In this document: positions 55,056 to 63,863 of the stretch, piece by piece
Layout: every line of letters starts with the position of its first letter
How positions within the stretch are numbered: position 1 is the first letter of the stretch
Source of the DNA: Sphingomonas sp. So64.6b
GTDB taxonomy: Bacteria > Pseudomonadota > Alphaproteobacteria > Sphingomonadales > Sphingomonadaceae
Direction: 5' to 3'
Length of the DNA stretch: 64,000 bases
Assembly (NCBI RefSeq): GCF_014171475.1
Contig: NZ_CP048817.1
Location: 2,170,001 to 2,234,000, forward strand
Notes under the pieces: generated by a model
What the model saw: the letters and a program-made list of their open reading frames with translations, nothing else
Told to the model about the DNA's origin: nothing
The model's database searches: none
Translations under genes and position numbers: made by a program

Positions 55056-55505
55056 TCAGCTGAGGCGCGACAATGTGTTCGCCGCGCCCAGCATGTCGAC
55101 GAAGAAGCCGATCCACATCGCCATCAGCACCGCGCACGACGCCACATAGACCATGAAGCGCGGCTGGACCTTTTTCGGACCGATATGAATGAAGCTGTGG
55201 ACCGCGCGCAGCACGACATAGATCCAGGCAAGGATCACCTGCACGTGGTTCGCCTGATGCGTAATCATCAACAAGGGCACGAGCGCGAAGTACATCACCG
55301 GCATCTCGAACAGATTGGTGAGGTTGTTCGCGGGCATCTCGACCGGGCGAAAATAGCGCAACGCCGCCTCGCCATCGGCAAAGTCGCGCGCGGTCGGCGG
55401 GTTGCGCTTGATATGGCTGAAGCGCTGCACGAACATCGTGAACCATATGATCGTCACCAGCGCGACCATCGCAAAGGTCGGCCATAAAATCGCGATTGTC
55501 GTCAT
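55056..55505 (-). CDS. MAPEG-family membrane protein
   Basis: A 149-residue four-helix membrane protein of the MAPEG family (glutathione/eicosanoid metabolism in eukaryotes; mostly unknown in bacteria). The hallmark is the basic segment after helix 1, then RPVEMPANNLTNLFEMPVMYFALVPLLM with the conserved N..E and the LRAVHSFIHIG motif before the third helix. The ribosome-binding site is GGGGAGATAG. It converges on the bactofilin gene and diverges from the GFA gene. Confidence 0.85.
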   Translation of the reverse strand: MTTIAILWPTFAMVALVTIIWFTMFVQRFSHIKRNPPTARDFADGEAALRYFRPVEMPANNLTNLFEMPVMYFALVPLLMITHQANHVQVILAWIYVVLRAVHSFIHIGPKKVQPRFMVYVASCAVLMAMWIGFFVDMLGAANTLSRLS

Positions 55506-55579
55506 GACACTATCTCCCCGTTTCGGCGTTATTGTTCTGTCCGGCCGTCACTCTGTCCAGCCCGAAAGGATCCGCCATA

Positions 55580-56044
55580 ATGACTGACCCGACCTTGCCG
55601 ATGACCGGTGGCTGCCGCTGCGACCGGCTGCGCTTCAGCGTCACGCGCCCGCCTTTGTTCACCGCTGTGTGTCACTGCACCGGCTGCCAGAAGATGTCCG
55701 GCAGCGCCTTTTCCACCACGGTCTGCGTGCCGAGCGATGGCTTTGCCCTGACCCGGGGCGACGCCGTGATCGGCGGCCTGCACGGCGATCAGGCGAAACA
55801 CCATCACTGCGACTGGTGCAAGAGCTGGGTCTTCACCCGGATCGAACCCGACATGGGTTTCGTCAATGTCCGCGCGACCATGCTCGACGATCCGAGCTGG
55901 TTCGTGCCTTTTGTCGAAACCTATACCGACGAAGCACTGCCTTGGGCGAAGACCCAGGCCAAGCACAGCTTCGCGACCTTCCCGGAAATGGAGCGGTATC
56001 AACCGATCGTCGCGGAATATGCCGCAACGACCCGCGTCACTTGA
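55580..56044 (+). CDS. GFA-family (formaldehyde-activating-like) zinc protein
   Basis: A 154-residue protein of the GFA/CENP-V family. The zinc ligands are in order: GGCRCDRLRF, VCHCTGCQKMSGSAFST, and HHCDWCKSWVFTR. The fold binds two zincs and acts on glutathione-linked or other small substrates; most members have no proven function. GAAAGGA precedes the ATG at 55580. Its 3' end overlaps the convergent amidohydrolase gene by eight bases. Upstream it is divergent from the MAPEG gene. Confidence 0.9.
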   Translation: MTDPTLPMTGGCRCDRLRFSVTRPPLFTAVCHCTGCQKMSGSAFSTTVCVPSDGFALTRGDAVIGGLHGDQAKHHHCDWCKSWVFTRIEPDMGFVNVRATMLDDPSWFVPFVETYTDEALPWAKTQAKHSFATFPEMERYQPIVAEYAATTRVT

Positions 56045-57299
56045 CCAATTCACCGCCCTTGATCACCGCGCTGGGCTTTTCGAGCAAGCGTATGTCGCTC
56101 AGCGGATCGCCATCGACCGCAACGATATCGCCGTAACGCCCGACCGCGATCGCACCGACATCCGCCGTCTTGCCCAGCGCCTCGGCGGCATCGGACGTGG
56201 CCGCGCGAATCGCCTGGATCGGGGTCATGCCCCATTCGACCATCTTGGCGAATTGCTTGCCGTTGTCGCCATGCGGATAAACGCCGGCGTCGGTACCGAA
56301 CAACATCGGCACGCCCGCCCTGACCGCGCGCTGAAAGGTCTGGCGCTGCTTCAGGCCGATCGCTTTTTCCTTGTCGAGGCTTTCCTGTTCGGTCCCGTTG
56401 CTGGTGCCGGTCGCGAGGATATAATCGTCGTTATAGATATCCATATCGAACCAGGTGTGGTGCTGCGCGGCAAGCTTGATCGTCTCGTCCGAAGCCAGGC
56501 TGCAATGCTCGATCGTGTCGATCCCGGCGAGGATCGCAGCCCTGATCCCTTCATCGCCATGGGCATGCGCCGCGACGCGCAAGTGCAGCATATGTGCCTC
56601 GTCGGCGATCGCTTTCATCTCTTCCAGGCTTAGCTGCTGTCCGCCGACGCTGTCGCCGAGCGAGAAGACTCCGCCGGTGGCGCAGATCTTGATCACTTGC
56701 GCGCCATATTTATGCAGCCAACGTACTTTTGCGCGCGCTTCCTCGGGTGAATTGACCACCGAGACATTCTTGCGGTCGAGCGACGGCGGCAGGCTGTTGT
56801 CGTCGCAATGTCCGCCGGTCGCGCCGATCGCATAAGCGGCGGTGGTGATGCGCGGCCCCTGGACCCAGCCGCCGTCGATCGCTTCGCGCAAGCCGACATC
56901 CTGGAAATCGGACGAGCCGACATTGCGTACCGAGGTGAAACCGGCATCGAGCGTCTTCCGCGCATTGGCGACGCCCACCGCCGCCCAGAAGCTGTCGGTA
57001 TATTGCAGCGTACGATAGCCGCCGATCTCAGCCAGCGAGGTCAGATGGACGTGCATGTCGATCAGCCCGGGCAGGATGGTCTTACCGCTCAGGTCGATAT
57101 GCTTGACCTTGTCACCCCAGCGGATGACGCGCGCATCGGCGATGCTGGTGATGCGCCCATTCTCGATAAACACTGCCGGATGATCGACCGTCTTGCCCGT
57201 GACGACGTCGATCATCTTGTCGGCCGTGACGACCACCGTCTCAGCGGCGGCGGGGACGGCAACCAGTGCCAGCAGCGCCGCACCCAGATATTTCAGCAT
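56037..57299 (-). CDS. Exported amidohydrolase (imidazolonepropionase-like superfamily)
   Basis: A 420-residue metal-dependent hydrolase with a signal peptide (MLKYLGAALLALVAVPAAA), so periplasmic. Metal ligands appear in the usual order: IDMHVHLTS, then Lys in VIKICATGG, AAHAHGDEGI, IEHCSLAS, and Asp in LFGTDAGVYPHG. Members cleave dipeptides (Xaa-Pro or Xaa-Arg type) or cyclic amides, so the substrate is open. The ATG at 57299 begins the signal peptide; the longer frame to 57389 lacks support. It follows lpdA by about 58 bases on the same strand. Confidence 0.9.
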   Translation of the reverse strand: MLKYLGAALLALVAVPAAAETVVVTADKMIDVVTGKTVDHPAVFIENGRITSIADARVIRWGDKVKHIDLSGKTILPGLIDMHVHLTSLAEIGGYRTLQYTDSFWAAVGVANARKTLDAGFTSVRNVGSSDFQDVGLREAIDGGWVQGPRITTAAYAIGATGGHCDDNSLPPSLDRKNVSVVNSPEEARAKVRWLHKYGAQVIKICATGGVFSLGDSVGGQQLSLEEMKAIADEAHMLHLRVAAHAHGDEGIRAAILAGIDTIEHCSLASDETIKLAAQHHTWFDMDIYNDDYILATGTSNGTEQESLDKEKAIGLKQRQTFQRAVRAGVPMLFGTDAGVYPHGDNGKQFAKMVEWGMTPIQAIRAATSDAAEALGKTADVGAIAVGRYGDIVAVDGDPLSDIRLLEKPSAVIKGGELVK

Positions 57300-57357
57300 C
57301 TCGTTTCTGCCCCCAAAACCGTGTCGATCGACGCGGCGTCCCTCGCCGCGCTCTGCA

Positions 57358-58752
57358 TCACATGTGCAGCGTACGTCCGTAAGCGCCAAGCACGCTTTCG
57401 TGCATCGTTTCCGAAATGGTCGGATGCGCGAACACCGTTTCCATCAGTTCGGCCTCGGTCGTCTCGAGCTGACGCGCGACGACATAACCCTGGATCAGTT
57501 CGGTGACTTCGGCACCGACCATATGCGCGCCTAGCAATTCACCGGTCTTGGCATCGAATACCGTCTTTACGAACCCTTCGGCCTCGCCGAGCGCGATCGC
57601 CTTGCCGTTACCGATAAAGGGGAATTTACCTACCTTCACCTCATATCCCGCTTCCTTGGCCTTGGCCTCGGTAAAGCCGACCGACGCGACCTGTGGCCGC
57701 GAATAAGTGCAGCCTGGGATGTTCCAAGTCTCGAACGGATGCGGCTGCTGCCCGGCGATCGCCTCGACACAGACCACGCCCTCATGGCTTGCTTTGTGCG
57801 CCAGCCATGGTGGGCCGGTCACGTCGCCGATCGCGAACAAACCCTCGACATTGGTGCGGCCATAACCATCGGTCTTGATATGGCCACGGTCGGTTTCGAC
57901 GCCGAGCGCCTCGAGCCCGATCTCCTCGGTGTTGGGCACGATGCCGATCGCGACGATCGCATGGCTGAACTCGGCCGTCTCGACCTTACCGTCCTTGCCC
58001 TTGATCGAGGCGGTGACGCCCTTGGCGCCGCTCTCGAGTTTCTCGATTCCCGCGCTGGTCAGGATCTTGATGCCCTGCTTGGTCAGCGCCTTTTCCATGA
58101 AGGCACTGACTTCCTCGTCCTCGACCGGCACGACCCGTGGGAGCATTTCCACGATCGTCACATCGGCGCCCATATCATTGTAGAAGCTGGCGAATTCGAC
58201 ACCGATCGCGCCCGATCCGATCACCAGCAGCTTGGTCGGCATTTCTTCCGGCACCATCGCATGGCGATAGGTCCAGATGCGCTTGCCATCGGCCTTGGCG
58301 AACGGCAGGTCACGCGCGCGAGCGCCGGTTGCGACGATGATGTTCTTCGCCTCCAGCTCGGTCACATTGTCGCCCTGCTTGACCGACAATTTGCCCTTTC
58401 CGGTAAGCGTGCCGGTGCCCTCGACCACGGTCACCTTGTTCTTCTTCATCAGACCCTTGACGCCCATGTTGAGCTGGCCGGCGACCTTGCGGCTGCGCTC
58501 GACGATCTTGGTCAGGTCGAAACCGGGCTTCTCCACGCTCAAGCCGTAATCGGCGGCGTGGGTGATGTAGTGATAGATTTCCGAAGTGCGCAACAACGCC
58601 TTGGTCGGGATGCAGCCCCAATTGAGGCAGATACCGCCGAGCCGCTCGCGCTCGACGATCGCCGTCTTCAGGCCAAGCTGCGCGGCGCGGATCGCCGCGA
58701 CATAGCCGCCGGGGCCGGAACCGAGAATGATCAGGTCGTAGGTATCAGCCAC
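57358..58752 (-). CDS. lpdA: Dihydrolipoyl dehydrogenase (E3)
   Basis: A 464-residue FAD disulfide oxidoreductase that re-oxidises the lipoyl group of 2-oxoacid dehydrogenases. It has FAD-binding GSGPGGYVAA, the redox disulfide in GGICLNWGCIPTKA, NAD-binding GSGAIGVEFASF, and the C-terminal HPTISE with the catalytic His. GTG start after GAAGGAAG. It overlaps the preceding thioesterase stop by eight bases and lies 0.6 kb after the PDH E2 gene, so it most likely serves the pyruvate dehydrogenase complex. Confidence 0.96.
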   Translation of the reverse strand: MADTYDLIILGSGPGGYVAAIRAAQLGLKTAIVERERLGGICLNWGCIPTKALLRTSEIYHYITHAADYGLSVEKPGFDLTKIVERSRKVAGQLNMGVKGLMKKNKVTVVEGTGTLTGKGKLSVKQGDNVTELEAKNIIVATGARARDLPFAKADGKRIWTYRHAMVPEEMPTKLLVIGSGAIGVEFASFYNDMGADVTIVEMLPRVVPVEDEEVSAFMEKALTKQGIKILTSAGIEKLESGAKGVTASIKGKDGKVETAEFSHAIVAIGIVPNTEEIGLEALGVETDRGHIKTDGYGRTNVEGLFAIGDVTGPPWLAHKASHEGVVCVEAIAGQQPHPFETWNIPGCTYSRPQVASVGFTEAKAKEAGYEVKVGKFPFIGNGKAIALGEAEGFVKTVFDAKTGELLGAHMVGAEVTELIQGYVVARQLETTEAELMETVFAHPTISETMHESVLGAYGRTLHM

Positions 58753-59143
58753 GTTTGCTTCCTTCTGAATTTAGCGGGGAAGGCCGATCGTCCTCCCCCA
58801 TCGAAACCAGTGTAAAATTACCGGCGGCCGCCTTGGCGGTCCCGTCGCCATGGCGATCGCGCCGCCACACTTCGACCGCGACGGTCATCGAGGTCCGGCC
58901 GGTCGCGACAATCGCCGCGTAAAAGGATACCTCGTCGCCGATAGACACCGGGGCAGTGAAACTGAAACCGTCCGCCGCGACAACCGGTGCGCGGCCCTGA
59001 CAATGACGTGAGGCGACCGAACCGGCGGCGAGCGCCATTTGTCCCATCAGCCAGCCGACGAAGATCTTGCCATAGGGGTTCGCGTCCGCCGCCATCGCGG
59101 TGGCGCGAATCGCAGGAGCGCCTGCCGGCGGGCCATCACTCAT
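58745..59143 (-). CDS. yciA: YciA-type acyl-CoA thioesterase (hotdog fold)
   Basis: A 132-residue hotdog-fold thioesterase. The pattern AMAADANPYGKIFVGWLMGQMALAAGSVASRH is the conserved helix with the catalytic Asp region of YciA-type enzymes, followed by VVAADGFSFTAPVSIGDEVSFYAAIVATGRTSMTVAVEVWRR. It hydrolyses acyl-CoA of unknown chain length. The ATG at 59143 is the real start; the longer open frame runs back through the small membrane protein gene, which it overlaps by eight bases. Both neighbours are PDH genes, so it may tune the acyl-CoA pool. Confidence 0.87.
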   Translation of the reverse strand: MSDGPPAGAPAIRATAMAADANPYGKIFVGWLMGQMALAAGSVASRHCQGRAPVVAADGFSFTAPVSIGDEVSFYAAIVATGRTSMTVAVEVWRRDRHGDGTAKAAAGNFTLVSMGEDDRPSPLNSEGSKRG

Positions 59144-59369
59144 CGACGGCTGGCGGCGTGCCACGCTTGCGCGCATCGGCCCGGTCCCTGGCCCAGGCAA
59201 GGCGAAATGGTCGGATACCCATGAACACAACGACTATCATCGAGGCATAGGCAACCCACCAGATCGTCCGACCTGCGGCGGGCACCGCCCATACCGCGAG
59301 CGACGCGATCAACGCCGTCGCGGCGAGGCCGGCTGCAATATGCAGAAGCTCGATCAGCGTCCGAGCCAT
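59136..59369 (-). CDS. Small membrane protein between PDH E2 and thioesterase genes
   Basis: A 77-residue protein with two hydrophobic segments (LLHIAAGLAATALIASLAVWAV and TIWWVAYASMIVVVFMGI) and a charged C-terminal tail. No family recognised. The ATG at 59369 begins five bases after the E2 stop; another ATG at 59390 would overlap E2. The end overlaps the thioesterase start, so it is part of the E2-to-lpdA operon. Confidence 0.6.
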   Translation of the reverse strand: MARTLIELLHIAAGLAATALIASLAVWAVPAAGRTIWWVAYASMIVVVFMGIRPFRLAWARDRADARKRGTPPAVDE

Positions 59370-59373
59370 CGAT

Positions 59374-60702
59374 TTAAGCCACCATGGCAAGCGGTGCCTC
59401 CACCAGCGCCTTGAACGCCTGCATCAACTCTGCACCATCCGCGCCGTCGATCGCGCGGTGATCGAAGCTGCCGGTCGCCGACATCACCGTCGCGACGCCA
59501 AGCGCGTCGTCGATGATATAGGGCCGCTTCTCGCCTGCGCCGACTGCCATGATCATGCCCTGGGGCGGATTAATCACCGCTTCGAACTGCTTGATCCCGA
59601 ACATGCCCATATTGCTCAGGCTGGCGGTGCCGCCCTGATATTCCTCGGGCTTTAATTTCTGCTCGCGCGCGCGACCCGCCAGATCCTTCATCTCGGTCGA
59701 GATGGCCGAGATCGCCTTGGTATCGGCATGAGTGATGATCGGCGTGATCAGGCCCGACGGCGCGCTGACCGCGACCGAGATGTCGGCGCGCTGAAAGGTG
59801 ATCAACTGATCACCGGTGAACATCACATTGCATTTGGGCACGCGCATCAGCGACACCGCCAGCGCCTTGATCAGCAAGTCGTTGACCGACAGCTTCACGC
59901 CGCGTGGTTCGAGCGCGGCGTTGAGATCGGCGCGCAGCTTGAGCATCGCGTCGAGCCGGATATCCACCGTCAGATAGATATGCGGAACGGTCTGCTTCGA
60001 TTCGGTCAAGCGGCGCGCGATCACCTTGCGCACGTTCGACAGCTTGGCCGCCTCGTGCGGGATGTCCGGGATCGCGGCGGGTTTAGCGGCGGCCGCTGGC
60101 ACGGATGCGGCTTCGGCGATCGGCGCGGCAGCTGCCTCAGTCTTGGCAACAGGTGCGGCTCCCGCCTTGGCGCCTTCCACATCGGCCTTCACGATCCGGC
60201 CATTCGGTCCCGAACCGCTCAGCGCCGACAGTTCGACACCCTTCTCGGCCGCGATGCGCCGGGCGAGTGGGCTCGCCTTGACGCGCTCGCCATCAGCTTT
60301 GGCCCCATCAGCTTTGGCCCCATCAGCTTTGGCAGGTGTCGGTGCGGGAGCGGCGGACGCCGCCTCGGACGCCGGCTTGGGTTCCGGCTCGGCCTTGGCA
60401 TCTGCCTTCGGCGCGGGTGCCTCTGCCTTCGGCGCTGAGGCCGGCGCATCGGCGTCTTCGCCTTCGGCGGTCAGGGTCGCGATGACCGTGCCGACCTTCA
60501 CATTGTCGGTACCCTCGGCGATCAGGATCTTGGAGATCACGCCTTCGTCGACCGCCTCGAATTCCATCGTCGCCTTGTCGGTCTCGATCTCGGCCATCAG
60601 GTCGCCCGACTTGACCGTGTCGCCTTCCTTGACGAGCCATTTGGCGAGCGTGCCTTCCTCCATCGTCGGGGACAGGGCAGGCATCTTGATCTCGATAGGC
60701 AT
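59374..60702 (-). CDS. pdhC: Pyruvate dehydrogenase E2 (dihydrolipoamide acetyltransferase)
   Basis: A 442-residue E2 subunit. The N-terminal lipoyl domain carries the lipoyl lysine Lys43 in [10 protein letters not shown] long Ala/Pro/Lys linker follows (residues about 82-130, with a three-unit AKADG repeat). The peripheral-subunit-binding domain is [33 protein letters not shown], a second Ala/Pro linker comes next, and the catalytic domain ends with [23 protein letters not shown] 60702 is chosen over the long upstream opening. The E1 genes are not in this window. lpdA lies downstream in the same orientation. Confidence 0.95.
   Translation of the reverse strand: MPIEIKMPALSPTMEEGTLAKWLVKEGDTVKSGDLMAEIETDKATMEFEAVDEGVISKILIAEGTDNVKVGTVIATLTAEGEDADAPASAPKAEAPAPKADAKAEPEPKPASEAASAAPAPTPAKADGAKADGAKADGERVKASPLARRIAAEKGVELSALSGSGPNGRIVKADVEGAKAGAAPVAKTEAAAAPIAEAASVPAAAAKPAAIPDIPHEAAKLSNVRKVIARRLTESKQTVPHIYLTVDIRLDAMLKLRADLNAALEPRGVKLSVNDLLIKALAVSLMRVPKCNVMFTGDQLITFQRADISVAVSAPSGLITPIITHADTKAISAISTEMKDLAGRAREQKLKPEEYQGGTASLSNMGMFGIKQFEAVINPPQGMIMAVGAGEKRPYIIDDALGVATVMSATGSFDHRAIDGADGAELMQAFKALVEAPLAMVA
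60291..60335. repeat. 15-bp tandem repeat x3 in the E2 linker
   Basis: Three tandem copies of the 15-mer CATCAGCTTTGGCCC (the last differs at its two final bases) encode AKADG units in the flexible linker of the E2 subunit. This is an in-frame minisatellite that could vary in copy number between strains without breaking the protein. Confidence 0.75.
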
Positions 60703-60830
60703 AAGCTGGGGAGTCCTCAGGCCGAAACTTCGCGGGGTGTTTCCTTCGCGCCCGATGCCGACCGGGTCAAGACCGCACACTTGCTTAGTGCCCGACATCG
60801 CGTCACCTATATGCTCAGGAGAGCGATGAA

Positions 60831-61286
60831 ATGCGTGTTTATCTGGTGGTGATCGACGAGAGCCCGGAGGCGGAGATCGCACTTCGCTTCGCTGCCCGGC
60901 GTGCGGTGAAGACCGGCGGCGGAGTCGAGATACTGACGCTGCTGCCGCCGGCCGAATTCGTGCAATGGGGCGGCGTACAAGCGACGATCGAGGAAGAAGC
61001 GCGGCACCATGCCGAAGCGCTGGTCGCGGGCGCGGCCGGCACATTGATCGAGGAATCGGGACTGAAGCCGTCGATCACGCTCAAACAGGGCGACGGGCCG
61101 AAGATCATCCGCGAGATGATCGCGGAAAATCCCAATATCGCAGCACTGGTGCTCGGCGCCGCCGCGACTGGCGCGCCGGGGCCGCTGGTCAGCCACTTCG
61201 CCGGCACCGATGCGGGCGCGTTGCCGATTCCGTTGATGATCATCCCGGGATCGCTCGACCGCGACGCGATCGACCGACTGAGCTAG
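60831..61286 (+). CDS. Universal stress protein (UspA family)
   Basis: A 151-residue single-domain Usp. It begins [23 protein letters not shown] and has the conserved helix-strand [28 protein letters not shown]. The loop that binds ATP in some family members (GxxGxxxxxxxxxGS) is only partly recognisable here ([18 protein letters not shown]), so nucleotide binding is uncertain. AGGAGAG precedes the ATG. It is divergent from the PDH E2 gene, with a shared 128-base promoter region. Confidence 0.88.
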   Translation: MRVYLVVIDESPEAEIALRFAARRAVKTGGGVEILTLLPPAEFVQWGGVQATIEEEARHHAEALVAGAAGTLIEESGLKPSITLKQGDGPKIIREMIAENPNIAALVLGAAATGAPGPLVSHFAGTDAGALPIPLMIIPGSLDRDAIDRLS

Positions 61287-61291
61287 CCACT

Positions 61292-61322
61292 TTAACTCCT
61301 CCCCGGCACGGGGAGGAGTTAA
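61292..61322. repeat. ACTCCTCCCCG hairpin repeat, copy 2
   Basis: TTAACTCCTCCCCG (61292-61305) pairs perfectly with CGGGGAGGAGTTAA (61309-61322) around GCA, just past the Usp stop. It shares its core with the hairpin at 47505-47529, where only the loop and outer arms differ. Confidence 0.7.
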
Positions 61323-61380
61323 GAAATACAACACCCGGCACAGGCTTGCCTCGCCCCGAATACGCGGTCACCATGGCGCG

Positions 61381-62673
61381 ATGCGTTACCTCCCCCTCGC
61401 CGCCCTGATCCTCACCGCCCCCGCCGCCGCACAGGACGCGCCCGATCCGGCGCGACTCAAGGCGACGGTCGACAAGCTGGTCGGGTTCGGCACACGTCAC
61501 ACCCTTTCCACCGCTGACCCGGCCAAGCCCGGACGCGGGATCGACGCGGCGCGAGGCTGGGCGGGCAGCGAGCTGACCCGCATCGCCGATGCGTGCGATG
61601 GCTGCATCACCGTCGCCAATATCGCGCGTACCTTTGTCGGGCCACGCGCGCCCGCCGGCGTCAATGTCGTCGATGTGCTCGGTTTTCAGCAGGGCGAGGA
61701 GCCGCGCCGCGTGGTGATCGTCGCAGGCCATATCGACAGCCGGGTTACCGACGCGATGAATGCCACCAGCGATGCGCCCGGCGCCAATGACAATGGCTCG
61801 GGCAGCGCCTTGGTGCTGGAGGCGGCAAGGATCCTCTCGAAGCAGAAGTTCAAGGCGACGATCGTCTATGCCCTGCTCTCGGGAGAAGAGCAGGGGCTGT
61901 GGGGCGGCCAGTTGCTCGCCGAGACCGCACAGCAGAAGAAATGGACCGTCACGGCGATGCTCAACAACGACATCGTCGGCAACAGTATCGGCCAGGGCGG
62001 CCTGCAGGTCGCCGACCGGGTCCGGGTCTTTTCCGAAGGCGTGCGCGCGTCGGAAGACCTGGCCGCGCAGATCGCACGTCGCGCGTCCGGCGGCGAGGAT
62101 GACGGTCCGTCGCGCGCGCTGGCCAAGGCGGTGGATGGTATCGCTGCGACATTGCCCGCCGGTCTCGACGTGTTCGTCGCGCGGCGACCGGATCGCTTCG
62201 GACGCGGCGGTGATCATGAGCCGTTCCTGAAACTCGGTTTTCCCGCGATCCGCTTCACCTCGGCGGTGGAGAATTGGGACGCGCAGCATCAGGACCTGCG
62301 TACGGAAAAGGGTGTGCGTTATGGCGACACGCTGGACCGGATGGATTTCGCCTATCTCGCCAAGGTCACCGCGATCAACGTCGCGACGATCCGCCGCCTG
62401 GCCTCGGCTCCCGCCGCGCCTTCAAGCGTTACCCTGTCAGGCGCCTTGTCGCGCGACACGAGCGTGAAATGGGACGCCGTACCCGGCGCGGCCAGTTACC
62501 GCGTGCGCTGGCGTCGCAGCGATGTGCAGGACTGGACCAACAGCCTCGATGTCGCGACGCCGGGCACGATCCTCAAGGAAGTCCCGGTCGACGATAATTT
62601 CATCGGCGTCTCGGCGTTATCCGCCAATGGCGACGAGAGCCTCGTCACCTTTGGCGAAAGTGAAAAGCGCTGA
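61381..62673 (+). CDS. Secreted M28-family metallopeptidase with FnIII-like C-terminal domain
   Basis: A 430-residue zinc aminopeptidase-like protein with a signal peptide (MRYLPLAALILTAPAAA). Zinc ligands and catalytic residues of the M28 family are in order: His in VAGHIDSR, Asp in PGANDNGSGS, Glu pair in LLSGEEQGLWG, Asp in MLNNDIVGN, and His in GGDHEPF. The last 90 residues (SSVTLSGALSRDTSVKWDAVPGAASYRVRWRRSD) resemble a fibronectin type III domain. It should trim peptides outside the cytoplasm. A strong hairpin follows the stop. Confidence 0.88.
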   Translation: MRYLPLAALILTAPAAAQDAPDPARLKATVDKLVGFGTRHTLSTADPAKPGRGIDAARGWAGSELTRIADACDGCITVANIARTFVGPRAPAGVNVVDVLGFQQGEEPRRVVIVAGHIDSRVTDAMNATSDAPGANDNGSGSALVLEAARILSKQKFKATIVYALLSGEEQGLWGGQLLAETAQQKKWTVTAMLNNDIVGNSIGQGGLQVADRVRVFSEGVRASEDLAAQIARRASGGEDDGPSRALAKAVDGIAATLPAGLDVFVARRPDRFGRGGDHEPFLKLGFPAIRFTSAVENWDAQHQDLRTEKGVRYGDTLDRMDFAYLAKVTAINVATIRRLASAPAAPSSVTLSGALSRDTSVKWDAVPGAASYRVRWRRSDVQDWTNSLDVATPGTILKEVPVDDNFIGVSALSANGDESLVTFGESEKR

Positions 62674-62686
62674 TATCCGACAGCGA

Positions 62687-62733
62687 AACGCCGTGCACGG
62701 GTCCGACCCTTGCACGGCGTTCTGCTCTTCTTA
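62687..62733 (+). terminator. Hairpin terminator after the M28 peptidase gene
   Basis: AACGCCGTGCA (62687-62697) pairs perfectly with TGCACGGCGTT (62711-62721), followed by a T-rich but interrupted tail (TCTGCTCTTCTT). It lies between convergent genes and could serve both. Confidence 0.65.
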
Positions 62734-62749
62734 GATTTTCAGCCCGGGA

Positions 62750-63751
62750 TCAGCGGCAACCGCATTGGCGCGGCTTGGCGCGCCACACCTTCTTCTTTGC
62801 GCGATAGACCTTGCGCGGCGAATAGGTGACCTCGTCGATATAGGTCGTTGTCGTCTCGATCACCGGCGCGGACTGCACCGTCACCGTCGTCGTGGTGGCC
62901 GGCGGATACCAATAACCGCCGCTCACATAACCGCTCGAGGCGTAATTGCCCGAATAGCCCGAGGTTGAATAACCGCTCGAATAACCGCGCTGCTGCACGA
63001 CTTCGCGCGGCGGCGCATAGGCGACCGACGGTTCGTCATAGCCCGGCTCGCCATAGGGGGCGCCATATGGCGGGGGCGGCGCGGACTGATAGTCCTGCTG
63101 CACATAACCCCCGCCAGCGCTCCCCCCAGCGCCTCCATAAGGATATTCGCCATCCTGGCCGTCCGGCCCATAGGCATAACCATCATCATAACCGTCGCGA
63201 TCGTCATAGCGGTCCCAATCAAGGCCGCTGACCGAATCCCAGACCTGGCCGCGACCGTCCGTCAGGACTGCGTCGTCATAATAGCGCGTCCAGTTGTAAC
63301 CGCGCGGCGGGCTCGACAGACCATAGGACGACCAGTCGCTGATGAAGAAGGTCGGCGCGATCCAGTAGCGCGGCAAGGTCCAGCCCCGCACCGGACGGCG
63401 ATAGCTGTTCCAGCCGCCGGGCGCATGCGATCCACCATACCAGCGACCGCCAACCTGAGCGCCCCAGCGCTGGCCGCTGCGATGCTGCCCACCCCAACGC
63501 TGGCCACCATTGTTCTGGCCGCCCCAGCGCTGACCGCCACCATGCTGACTGCCGTTCCAGCGCGCCGGGCGCGGCATGGTCGTGCCGCCCGGCTGCGGAT
63601 GATAGGTGCCCGGCCCGCCGATCTTCGGGGCTGGCAATGGTCGCATCGGGCCGGTCGTCGTGCCCCCTTGTGACCCGAGTCGCTGTGCGTCTGCAGGTGC
63701 CGTGGTGGCGCCGAGCATCACCGCAAAGGCAGCAATCGTGAGGGTTCGCAT
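62750..63751 (-). CDS. Exported RcnB-like protein with Gly/Tyr-rich extensions
   Basis: A 333-residue protein with a signal peptide (MRTLTIAAFAVMLGATTAPADA). A Gly/Gln/Arg/Trp-rich segment with repeated GGQRWGGQ-type units comes first. Then an RcnB-like domain (WTLPRYWIAPTFFISDWSSYGLSSPPRGYNWTRYYDDAVLTDGRGQVWDSVSGLDWD), known from periplasmic Ni/Co homeostasis proteins. The C-terminal half is Gly/Tyr/Ser/Pro-rich and ends basic (YRAKKKVWRAKPRQCGCR). Most RcnB proteins are much shorter. ATG 63751 begins the signal peptide; the upstream opening is not used. Confidence 0.82.
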   Translation of the reverse strand: MRTLTIAAFAVMLGATTAPADAQRLGSQGGTTTGPMRPLPAPKIGGPGTYHPQPGGTTMPRPARWNGSQHGGGQRWGGQNNGGQRWGGQHRSGQRWGAQVGGRWYGGSHAPGGWNSYRRPVRGWTLPRYWIAPTFFISDWSSYGLSSPPRGYNWTRYYDDAVLTDGRGQVWDSVSGLDWDRYDDRDGYDDGYAYGPDGQDGEYPYGGAGGSAGGGYVQQDYQSAPPPPYGAPYGEPGYDEPSVAYAPPREVVQQRGYSSGYSTSGYSGNYASSGYVSGGYWYPPATTTTVTVQSAPVIETTTTYIDEVTYSPRKVYRAKKKVWRAKPRQCGCR

Positions 63752-63863
63752 GGTAAACACTCCAATCAAGACGCCGCACCCCCGCGCGACTTCGGTTATT
63801 CTTAACGCAAGCGTTACCATTTCCGGCGATTTGTCGCCAGAATTCAGAATGTCCCGGAACGGG

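Noticed and set aside
60291..60335. Short tandem repeats as a CRISPR-like array
   Set aside because: The 15-bp units are directly adjacent, in frame, and encode a protein linker.
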